Origin: Actinomycetota bacterium | GTDB taxonomy: Bacteria > Actinomycetota > Thermoleophilia > UBA2241 | Length of the DNA: 8,961 bases | NCBI GenBank assembly: GCA_003157715.1 | Contig: PMKK01000045.1 | Location: forward strand, 4,507-13,467 | Direction of reading: 5' to 3' | Shown: in pieces, positions 1-5,007 of the stretch | How positions within the stretch are numbered: the stretch's first letter is position 1 | Layout: each line of letters starts with the position of its first letter | The notes under the pieces: generated by a model | Database searches by the model: none | What the model was told of the DNA's origin: nothing | Seen by the model: only the letters and a program-made list of their open reading frames with translations | Made by a program: the position numbers and the translations under genes

Positions 1-144
1 CTTGCCGGCCACGCGGCCGTCGATGGTGACCGCCGACGACTCGATCAGACGCTGCACGGCGGCGCGGCTCCGGCCGAGCCGCCGCGCCAAGGCGACGTCG
101 AGCCGCAGGCCGGCCTCGGTCTCGCTCGTCGCGAAGCCCGGCAT
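1..144 (-). CDS. rluD: RluA/RluD-family 23S rRNA pseudouridine synthase, N-terminal fragment
   Basis: Only the first 48 codons lie in the window; the gene runs off the low-coordinate edge. The peptide starts MPGFATSETEAGLRLD and continues through LARRLGRSRAAVQRLI to VTIDGRVAGK. This matches the S4 RNA-binding domain at the N-terminus of RluD-type enzymes (pattern: R-L-D-x-x-L-A, then S-R-x-x-x-Q-x-L-I, then V-x-I-x-G). The catalytic domain with its essential Asp is outside the window. Family members isomerise uridine to pseudouridine in large-subunit rRNA. The ATG at 144 lies 7 nt after the lspA stop and is preceded by GTGAGG, a reasonable ribosome binding site. An lspA-rluD pair is common in Gram-positive genomes (B. 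subtilis lspA-ylyB), which supports the call. Another S4-domain protein is possible, since S4 alone is not diagnostic. Confidence 0.8.
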   Translation of the reverse strand, partial: MPGFATSETEAGLRLDVALARRLGRSRAAVQRLIESSAVTIDGRVAGK

Positions 145-151
145 GGTCGCC

Positions 152-610
152 TCACGCCTCGCCGTTCACGCGCCCGCGTGGCGCCGGCCACAGGACGCGC
201 ACGACGATGAGCGCGGCGCCCGCGAAGATCGCCACGTCACCGAGGTTGAAGGTCGGCCAGGGCCCGACGGCCACGTAGTCGACGACGTAGCCGAACCGCA
301 CACGATCGATCAGGTTGCCGGCCGCGCCACCCAGCACGATCGCCAGGGGGATCGCGAAGCGCGAGGGCGCTCGCCAGACGGCGATCGCCAGCCCCACGCA
401 GACACAGGCGATTACCGCGGCCAGAAGGGCGCCGCCGCTCGCGAACCGGCTGAACGAGATGCCGGTGTTGTGCTCTACGCGAACGGCGAGGCCGGTGCCG
501 AAAGTCCAGGGGAGGTGAGCTGCCTGACGGCGGACGAACCAGCCGGCCAGCTGGTCGGCGGCGGCGATCGCGGCGGCGATCGCGGCCGCCCTCAGGCGCT
601 CGCCCCTCAC
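152..610 (-). CDS. lspA: Lipoprotein signal peptidase II (LspA)
   Basis: Membrane-embedded aspartyl protease that cleaves the signal peptide of diacylglyceryl-modified prolipoproteins. The 152-residue product has the usual family length and four hydrophobic segments (about 7-24, 60-79, 85-100 and 121-142). Family motifs are present: DQ at 19-20, HNTGISFSRF at 47-56, GGAAGNLIDR at 94-103, VVDYV at 109-113 and FNLGDVAIFAG at 121-131. Asp111 and Asp125 correspond to the catalytic pair; Asp102 is the NxxDR aspartate. Two things are unusual. The Lys normally found four residues after the first Asp (DQxxK) is Gly23, and the usual FNxAD is FNLGD. The start is a GTG at 610 with no strong Shine-Dalgarno; no better in-frame start is visible, and the N-terminus up to the first Asp has the expected length. 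It sits 72 nt after the DUF167 gene and 7 nt before rluD, so cotranscription is likely. Confidence 0.94.
   Translation of the reverse strand: MRGERLRAAAIAAAIAAADQLAGWFVRRQAAHLPWTFGTGLAVRVEHNTGISFSRFASGGALLAAVIACVCVGLAIAVWRAPSRFAIPLAIVLGGAAGNLIDRVRFGYVVDYVAVGPWPTFNLGDVAIFAGAALIVVRVLWPAPRGRVNGEA
560..583 (-). repeat. 12-bp perfect tandem duplication in lspA
   Basis: The 12-base unit ggcggcgatcgc occurs twice without a gap (560-571 and 572-583). It encodes the repeated Ala/Ile pattern AAAIAAAIAAAD in the first transmembrane helix of LspA, just before the first conserved Asp. It keeps the reading frame and looks like an in-frame slippage duplication of four codons. Confidence 0.8.
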
Positions 611-682
611 GAGCGGCCCACGGGCAGAGCGGCCCGCCTCGGGCGTGCCGCGCCTCGACGCCCTGCGTCGGGCAGCGGCACT
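611..682. other. lspA upstream gap with a 9-bp direct repeat and a small hairpin
   Basis: This 72-nt gap between the DUF167 gene and lspA is the longest non-coding stretch in the window. It contains GAGCGGCCC twice (611-619 and 627-635, 16 bp apart), the first copy ending next to the lspA start codon. It also holds a 6-bp perfect inverted repeat, CGACGC-cct-GCGTCG, at 656-670. There is no T-run after the hairpin in the transcribed direction and no recognisable -10/-35 pair, so I call neither a terminator nor a promoter. Confidence 0.4.
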
Positions 683-1027
683 TCAGGCGCCGTTCGAAGC
701 CAGGCCCAAAGCCTGGCGTGCGGTCTCGGCCGCGACACCGCTCAGCCGTACGGTCTTGCGGCGGCCGCTTTCGCCGGACGTCACCGCGACACTGCCGCGC
801 GGCAGACCGAGCGTCGCGGCCAGAAAGCGACACAGCTCACGGTTGGCGCGGCCTTCGACGGGCGCCGCCGCGACCCGCACGCGCAGGCGCCCGTCGGCGA
901 CGCCTCTGAGCTCGGAGCGACGTCCCCCGGGCGTCACCCAGACGGCCAGGCGCAGCTCGCCCGCCGAGCCGCGCAGCGGATCGGCGTCACCACTTGAAGG
1001 CGTTGTCGTCGACCTCGCTCTCGACAT
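683..1027 (-). CDS. yggU: DUF167 / YggU-family protein
   Basis: Small alpha/beta protein of the DUF167 (YggU) family; its molecular function is unknown. The conserved core is clear: LRLAVWVTPGGRRSE, then LRVRVAAAPVEGRANREL, FLAATLGLP, and VTSGESGRRKTVRL near the C-terminus. These match the family pattern V-T-P, A-P-P-V-E-G-x-A-N and S-G-x-x-S-R-x-K-x-V. The start is uncertain. No ATG, GTG or TTG in this frame lies between the divIVA stop and the first strand. The ATG at 1027 gives 114 residues and overlaps the end of divIVA by 41 nt but has no obvious ribosome binding site. The GTG at 937 would cut into the first beta strand (84 residues). A CTG at 976 is a third option. In E. coli yggS, yggT and yggU are neighbours, so its presence here near yggS and yggT fits a conserved association. 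Confidence 0.8.
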   Translation of the reverse strand: MSRARSTTTPSSGDADPLRGSAGELRLAVWVTPGGRRSELRGVADGRLRVRVAAAPVEGRANRELCRFLAATLGLPRGSVAVTSGESGRRKTVRLSGVAAETARQALGLASNGA

Positions 1028-1856
1028 CGGCCAGCAGGTCGTCGGGCTCGCCGAGGAACGGCGACCGCGGGTCGCTTGCGCCCTTGGCGCTGTCCGGGCC
1101 GGCCGGTCGCTCGGCGTTCGGTTCCGGAGCCGGGGCTGCGGGGGCCTGAGCCGTCTGCGGCGCGGGCGACGTGGTCGTGGCAGCCTCGGAGACCGGAGCG
1201 GGCGAGGCGGCCCTGGCGGCTTCGGAGTCCGGTACCGCCGAGCGTTCCGGCGCGGGTGCCGCGGACGGCTCCCGGGTGGCGGCGAAGGGCCGCGTCGCCA
1301 TAGGCTGCACGGGCGTCGCCGCGGGCCCTCCGGGCCGGTTCGCGGCGTCGTGGGCCATGGCCTGTTTGATCTCGTCGGTGGGGGTCGCGAAGCGGCCGGT
1401 CTTCTTGGCCTCGGCCTCGACCTCGGCAAGCTGGTTCGTGTACCCATCGAGCAGTGAGCGGAACTTGAAGCGGAAATCCTCTTCGGAGCTCTTCAGTACG
1501 ACGATCTGCTTTTCGACCGCCTGCTTGTCGGCGTAAGAGTCGTTGACCATCTGGCGGGCCTTGAGCTCGGCTTCGCTCAGCATGAGCTGGGCCTCTTTTT
1601 GGGCGTTGGCCCTGAGCTCCTCGGCGCTGCGCTGCGCGGCGACCAGGGTGTTCTGCAGCGTCTCTTCGAGGTTGCGATACTGGTCGATCTTCTCCTGCAT
1701 GGTCTCGAGGCGCTCGGAGAGCTCGATGTTCTCCTTGAAGAGGCGTTCGAACTCGTCGGCGATCTCGTCGAGGAACTCGTCGACCTCGCCGTCGACGTAG
1801 CCGCGCATGCCGCGCTTGAATTCCTTGTGGCGAATGTCGAGCGGTGTCAGCTTCAT
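987..1856 (-). CDS. divIVA: DivIVA-domain cell division/polarity protein
   Basis: DivIVA binds negatively curved membrane at poles and septa and recruits division or growth machinery. The 289-residue product begins with the family signature: TPLDIRHKEFKRGMRGY at 4-20 and GEVDEFLDEIADEFERLF at 23-40. Heptad-like coiled coil follows to about residue 155. The rest (about 157-265) is a low-complexity Ala/Pro/Ser/Thr/Glu tail, ending in an acidic segment from about 269 that finishes in NAFKW. The membrane-insertion pair Phe17-Arg18 of B. subtilis DivIVA aligns with Met17-Arg18 here. The ATG at 1856 is well placed: GGAGG (1861-1865) lies 4 nt upstream and the domain starts at residue 1. It follows yggT by 25 nt, as in the classical ylm-divIVA cluster. 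The variable tail is typical of actinobacterial homologues, and its length is not diagnostic. Confidence 0.93.
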   Translation of the reverse strand: MKLTPLDIRHKEFKRGMRGYVDGEVDEFLDEIADEFERLFKENIELSERLETMQEKIDQYRNLEETLQNTLVAAQRSAEELRANAQKEAQLMLSEAELKARQMVNDSYADKQAVEKQIVVLKSSEEDFRFKFRSLLDGYTNQLAEVEAEAKKTGRFATPTDEIKQAMAHDAANRPGGPAATPVQPMATRPFAATREPSAAPAPERSAVPDSEAARAASPAPVSEAATTTSPAPQTAQAPAAPAPEPNAERPAGPDSAKGASDPRSPFLGEPDDLLADVESEVDDNAFKW

Positions 1857-1860
1857 CGGG

Positions 1861-1865
1861 CCTCC
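1861..1865 (-). promoter_or_regulatory. Ribosome binding site of divIVA
   Basis: Plus-strand cctcc reads GGAGG on the coding strand, 4 nt before the divIVA ATG at 1856. It supports that start and suggests independent translation initiation after yggT. Confidence 0.75.
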
Positions 1866-1881
1866 AGTCCCGTGTCTCTGC

Positions 1882-2160
1882 CTAGCCCACGAGAAGACGT
1901 AGAACGATGATTCGGACGATGTACAGGACTGTCAGTCCGACGATCGGACTGAGGTCCAAAGACGCGTCGCCGACCCGCACGAACGGGATGTACCGCCTGA
2001 AGAGACGCAGGTACGGTTCGGTCACATCATAGAGGATACCGTACAGCCTGTAGGCGAACGTGCCCGAGCTCAGCGGGACCCAGCTCAGCAGCAGGCGCGC
2101 CAGGATCGCGAACGAGTAGATCGACAGCGCGAACCCCACGACATCGGCGATGAAGATCAC
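1882..2160 (-). CDS. yggT: YggT-family integral membrane protein (YlmG-like)
   Basis: The 92-residue protein has two hydrophobic helices (about 4-28 and 69-91) separated by an amphipathic, Arg-rich stretch (TEPYLRLFRRYIPFVRVG, 47-64). Diagnostic family patterns are the LARLLLSWVP segment (20-29), PYLRLFRRYIP (49-59) and SLDLSPIVGL (67-76). YggT/YlmG proteins are linked to cell division and osmotic or membrane functions in bacteria and to nucleoid or thylakoid organisation in plastids; a biochemical activity is not established. It starts with GTG at 2160, one base after the proC stop codon (TGA-G-GTG), which suggests translational coupling. It sits between sepF/proC and divIVA, the expected neighbourhood. 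Confidence 0.92.
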   Translation of the reverse strand: MIFIADVVGFALSIYSFAILARLLLSWVPLSSGTFAYRLYGILYDVTEPYLRLFRRYIPFVRVGDASLDLSPIVGLTVLYIVRIIVLRLLVG

Positions 2161-2161
2161 C

Positions 2162-2950
2162 TCAGCGCCTCGCGCGCTCGACCGCGGCGGACACGGCCGC
2201 CGCCAGTGCCGCCCTCAGCCCTGCGTTTTCGAGCACGTCCACTCCCGCGGCCGTCATACCGCCCGGCGTAGCCACCGCGGCGCGGATGGCGACCGGGTCG
2301 CCGTCGCGCGCCACCAGAGCGGCCGAACCGGCCACGCCGTCCACGGCAAGCTCGCGGGCCAGCGTCTCGTCGAGCCCGGCTTCGACGCCGGCCTCGGCCA
2401 GCGCCTCGATGAACAGCGCGGTGAAGCCCGGCCCGCAGCCGGCCACGGCCGTGGCCGGGTCGAAGAGGCTCTCCGGGATCTCTACCACAGTACCGGCCAG
2501 ACCGAACAGATCGCGCACGGAGCCGAGCTGCGCCGCCGTGAGGGTACCGGCCGTCAGCAGGAACACCCCGCGGCCCACGGCGGCGGCGACGTTGGGCATG
2601 AGGCGCGCCACGCACGCTCCGTCGGGCAGACCGGCACGCAGCTCATCGAGCGGCACGGCGGCGGCCAGCGAGACCAGAGCGCGCCCTTCGAGGACCGGCG
2701 CGACCGCCGAGAGCGCGGCAGGCACGTCGGTCGGGCGCGTGGCGAGCACCACGAGCTCACTCAGATCGACGAGGGCGGCCGGAGAACCGCAGACGCGCGC
2801 GTCGAACCGCGCCGCGAACGAGCGCGCGCTCTCAGGCACCGGATCGTACACGGACAGGATGACGGCGGAGCTCGTCTGGGCGGCGTCTCGCCGCCAGCCT
2901 TCAGCGAGGGCCCGCGCGATGTGCCCGGCACCGAGGAAGCCCGTGCGCAT
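2162..2950 (-). CDS. proC: Pyrroline-5-carboxylate reductase family protein (ProC-like)
   Basis: ProC reduces 1-pyrroline-5-carboxylate to L-proline with NAD(P)H in the last step of proline synthesis. The 262-residue product has the typical length. An N-terminal Rossmann fold starts with GFLGAGHIARAL (4-15). VVLATRPTDV (67-76) follows, where the family usually has VKP. Then come SLAAAVPLDEL (94-104) and RLMPNVAAAVGRGV (116-129). The dimerisation domain carries GCGPGFTALFIEALAEAGVE (171-190) and ATPGGMTAAGVDVLE (227-241); Thr233 aligns with the conserved Thr of the PGGxT loop. Several positions differ from textbook ProC (GNM is GHI, KP is RP, SGSGPAY is AGCGPGF), so a divergent or specialised reductase is possible. 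I chose the ATG at 2950 over the adjacent TTG at 2953 because it forms a TGATG overlap with the sepF stop. Insertion between sepF and yggT is not the classical order. Confidence 0.88.
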   Translation of the reverse strand: MRTGFLGAGHIARALAEGWRRDAAQTSSAVILSVYDPVPESARSFAARFDARVCGSPAALVDLSELVVLATRPTDVPAALSAVAPVLEGRALVSLAAAVPLDELRAGLPDGACVARLMPNVAAAVGRGVFLLTAGTLTAAQLGSVRDLFGLAGTVVEIPESLFDPATAVAGCGPGFTALFIEALAEAGVEAGLDETLARELAVDGVAGSAALVARDGDPVAIRAAVATPGGMTAAGVDVLENAGLRAALAAAVSAAVERARR

Positions 2951-3483
2951 CAAAACTGGTTGAAGAAGCCCTTCTCGATCAGCCGGGCGCGTTCTTCGGC
3001 CGACACCTCGACGTTGCGCGGCGTCAGCAGGAAGACCTTGTCGGCGACCCGCTGCATGCCACCGTCGAGCGCGTAGGTGAGCCCGCTGGCGAAATCGATC
3101 AGGCGTTTGGAGAGATCGGTATCGGAACCCTGGAGATTGACGATCACCGGGATGTCGACCTTGAACTTGTCGGCGATCTGCTGGGCGTCGTTGAAGTTCT
3201 TGGGGATCACCAGATGCACTTCGACGCGCTGTGGCCGCGGCGCCTCGAGGGGACGCACGACGGCGCCCCTCTGCTGACGCGGCGCGGGCTCGTCGGCGAA
3301 GATGTCGTCGTAGTCGGCCTGGCGACCGCGTGAGCCGCGGCTCAGCTTGCGGACGTTGGGCCGGTCCTGATAGGAGCGCTCGAGCTCCTCGTGCGGCGCG
3401 AGCGTCTCTTCGTCTTCATACTCCTCGTCTTCGGAGATGCCGAAGTAGACCATCACCTTGTGCCAGCTGTCGCCTAGCCCCAT
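2950..3483 (-). CDS. sepF: Cell division protein SepF
   Basis: SepF (YlmF) binds the FtsZ C-terminus, tethers the Z-ring to the membrane through an N-terminal amphipathic helix and polymerises into rings. The 177-residue product shows the standard plan. It has a short N-terminal helix (MGLGDSWHKVMVYFGI, 1-16), an acidic linker (18-28), a basic/disordered linker to about 85, and the SepF core at about 86-160. Core motifs include PKNFNDAQQIADKFK (94-108), VDIPVIVNLQGSDTDLSKRL (109-128), IDFASGLTYALDGGMQRVAD (129-148) and VFLLTPRNVEVS (150-161). The C-terminus GFFNQF closely resembles actinobacterial SepF ends (GFFNQS in Streptomyces, from memory). The ATG at 3483 has GGGAGGG just upstream. It follows yggS by 18 nt and overlaps proC by 1 nt. 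Actinobacteria lack FtsA and depend on SepF as FtsZ anchor, so it is probably important here. Confidence 0.96.
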   Translation of the reverse strand: MGLGDSWHKVMVYFGISEDEEYEDEETLAPHEELERSYQDRPNVRKLSRGSRGRQADYDDIFADEPAPRQQRGAVVRPLEAPRPQRVEVHLVIPKNFNDAQQIADKFKVDIPVIVNLQGSDTDLSKRLIDFASGLTYALDGGMQRVADKVFLLTPRNVEVSAEERARLIEKGFFNQF

Positions 3484-3486
3484 CGT

Positions 3487-3493
3487 CCCTCCC
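3487..3493 (-). promoter_or_regulatory. Ribosome binding site of sepF
   Basis: Plus-strand ccctccc gives GGGAGGG on the coding strand, 3 nt before the ATG at 3483 (the GGGAGG core ends one base further away). It lies in the 18-nt gap after yggS and fixes the sepF start. Confidence 0.75.
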
Positions 3494-3501
3494 GGTCCAT
3501 G

Positions 3502-4191
3502 TCAGAAAAGCACGCTTCCGACACGGACGATCGTCGCGCCCTCACGCACCGCCACCTGATAATCGGCACTCGTGCCCATCGACAACTGCGCGAAAGTATA
3601 CCGTCCGGCCCAGCGGGCCGAAAGGTCGCTCGCCAGCTGCCTGGTCTGCGCGAAATACGGCGCCGCGAGCTCGGGCTCGGCCAGTAGCGGCGGCATGCAC
3701 ATCAGTCCCGTGAAGGACACCTTGTCGCACGCGGCCGCCTGGTCGAGGAAACGGTCGGTCTCGGAAACCTCGACACCCGACTTCGATTCCTCGCCTGCGA
3801 TGTTCACTTCGAGCAGCACGGGTACTGGATTCTCCGCGCGGGCCTGAAGTTCCTCTACCACGCTCATCGACGAGACCGAGTGGATGAGTCGCACGAGAGG
3901 CAGCACGAGCTTCACCTTGCGGCTCTGCAGGTGCCCGATGAAGTCGAACACGAAGTCGGCCCCGAAGCGTTCGTGCTTGGCGACCAGGTCCTGCGCGCGA
4001 TTCTCACCGACCAATGCGACGCCGGCGTCGCGCAGCACGCCCAGGTCGTCGACCGCGACGTATTTGGTCGCCACCAGGATCTCGACCTCGGAACCGCTCC
4101 GGCCGGCCTGCCGGGCGGCCTCGCCGACGCGCTCGGCGACCTCGTCGAACCGCCGGCGCACGTGGTCGGCCGTACCGCTGAACTGCTTCAC
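3502..4191 (-). CDS. yggS: YggS/PLPBP-family pyridoxal 5'-phosphate-binding protein
   Basis: YggS (YlmE, PROSC) is a single-domain TIM-barrel PLP carrier that keeps free PLP and amino-acid pools balanced; it has no known catalytic turnover. The 229-residue product has the family length. Lys43 in ILVATKYV (38-45) is the expected PLP Schiff-base lysine. Other motifs are GENRAQDLVAK (62-72), FIGHLQSRKVK (84-94), HSVSS (104-108), LLEVNIAGEESKSGV (126-140), GLMCMPP (162-168) and LSMGTSADYQVAVREGATIV (203-222). The common MGMS is MGTS, and the chain stops right at GSVLF where homologues often have another G-x-R. The GTG at 4191 immediately follows the pgeF TAA and has AGGAGGG upstream, so the two genes are very probably translationally coupled. 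The pgeF-yggS-sepF order is a conserved division-cluster arrangement. Confidence 0.95.
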   Translation of the reverse strand: MKQFSGTADHVRRRFDEVAERVGEAARQAGRSGSEVEILVATKYVAVDDLGVLRDAGVALVGENRAQDLVAKHERFGADFVFDFIGHLQSRKVKLVLPLVRLIHSVSSMSVVEELQARAENPVPVLLEVNIAGEESKSGVEVSETDRFLDQAAACDKVSFTGLMCMPPLLAEPELAAPYFAQTRQLASDLSARWAGRYTFAQLSMGTSADYQVAVREGATIVRVGSVLF

Positions 4192-5007
4192 TTACGTACC
4201 CTCCTGTAGCCAGGCGACGGCCGCTTGCCGGCCGGTCGCGCCGTGTTCGCGCCGGTGCGAGAAGAACTCGTGATCGTGACACGTGCACAGCCCGCTGGTG
4301 ACGATCTCGGACGCCTCGAGGCCGGCCGCGAGAAGCTGGCGGCGAGCGGCCTCCCAGAGATCGACATGCCCGTCGCGCCAGGTGCCCGGAAACGCCTCTT
4401 CGAAGCGCCGGCCGACATCGGGCGAGACGGCGAAGCAGCAGGGCCCGATGCTCGGCCCGATAACGGCGGCGCGCGCGCTGCCCGAGGCGCCGACTGCTCG
4501 CGCCGCCTTGCCGACGATGCCGGCCAGCATACCCCGCCAGCCGGCATGTGCGAGCGCGAGCGCGCCGGCCGGCCGGCCGGCGACGAGCAGCACCGGCACG
4601 CAGTCGGCGAAGCTCACGAACAGCGGCACGCCGGCCACGCGCGTGAGCAGGCCATCGACGTCAGGCACGACATTAGTGGGGCCGCGAGCACCGCGGCCGC
4701 GGTGCTCGCGGCCTACCTCGGCGATCGTCGTGCCGTGGATCTGTCCCGCCACGACCAGATCGCCGGCCGCGACGCCGGCCGCGGCCGCGAGCGCCTTTCG
4801 GTTGCGCCACACGCAGGCCGGATCGTCGGCGGTCGAGATGCCCAGGTTGAGCGAGTCGAAGGGCGCCGCCGAGAAGCCGCCGAGCCTGGTCGAAAAGGCG
4901 GCGCGCCAGCCCGCGCCACGCGCTTCATACCAGACCAGCCCGCCGTCGTCGTGGCGCACGAGCACGGCTGGGCGCGGCGGTTCCTGCGGCCTGGGCCTCG
5001 GCGTCAT
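4192..5007 (-). CDS. pgeF: Peptidoglycan editing factor PgeF / YfiH (laccase-domain, LACC1 family)
   Basis: The family binds a metal through His-Cys-His. Members have been described as polyphenol oxidases, purine nucleoside phosphorylase/deaminases (LACC1) and, in E. coli, as PgeF, which removes wrong L-Ser-containing muropeptide precursors. The 271-residue product carries all family blocks: FSTRLGGFS (38-46) with DSLNLG (51-56), QIHGTT (89-94), ADCVPVLL (134-141), AHAGWRGMLAG (153-163), IGPSIGPCCF (183-192), CTCHDHEFFSHRRE (241-254) and TGRQ (258-261). The metal-site residues His91, Cys136 and His154 are intact. The ATG at 5007 forms an ATGA overlap with the stop of the preceding gene. The open frame continues further upstream but only as a shadow of that gene. 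It abuts yggS, as ylmD does ylmE. I prefer the peptidoglycan role because of the division neighbours; that is inference. Confidence 0.94.
   Translation of the reverse strand: MTPRPRPQEPPRPAVLVRHDDGGLVWYEARGAGWRAAFSTRLGGFSAAPFDSLNLGISTADDPACVWRNRKALAAAAGVAAGDLVVAGQIHGTTIAEVGREHRGRGARGPTNVVPDVDGLLTRVAGVPLFVSFADCVPVLLVAGRPAGALALAHAGWRGMLAGIVGKAARAVGASGSARAAVIGPSIGPCCFAVSPDVGRRFEEAFPGTWRDGHVDLWEAARRQLLAAGLEASEIVTSGLCTCHDHEFFSHRREHGATGRQAAVAWLQEGT
4201..4205 (-). promoter_or_regulatory. Ribosome binding site of yggS inside the pgeF 3' end
   Basis: Plus-strand ctcct within the longer ccctcct (4199-4205) gives AGGAGGG on the coding strand, 7 nt before the yggS GTG at 4191. It lies inside the last codons of pgeF and supports GTG as the yggS start and coupled translation. 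Confidence 0.75.
4563..4582. repeat. 20-bp perfect palindrome of GGCC units inside pgeF
   Basis: Positions 4563-4582 read identically on both strands: alternating CCGG/GGCC units flanked by CG and CG. They encode the AGRPAGA region of PgeF (about residues 143-149), a variable loop before the AHAGWRG block. Most likely this is a by-product of very high GC and GCC/GGC codon use. Confidence 0.6.

Noticed and set aside
656..670. Possible rho-independent terminator between DUF167 gene and lspA
   Set aside because: The stem is only 6 bp and is not followed by a U-run in the transcript.
2..997. A 331-codon plus-strand open frame at the start of the window
   Set aside because: It covers rluD, lspA and the DUF167 gene on the other strand, all supported by motifs; its own product is low-complexity Arg/Ala/Gly sequence.
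2150..3076. A plus-strand open frame of 308 codons opposite proC
   Set aside because: It is an antisense shadow; the minus strand encodes a full-length ProC-like protein and the plus product has no known motif.
4563..4582. GGCC palindrome as a possible operator or recombination site
   Set aside because: It is inside pgeF codons and is a simple repeat of GGCC/CCGG units, expected by chance in Ala/Gly-rich coding DNA at this GC content.
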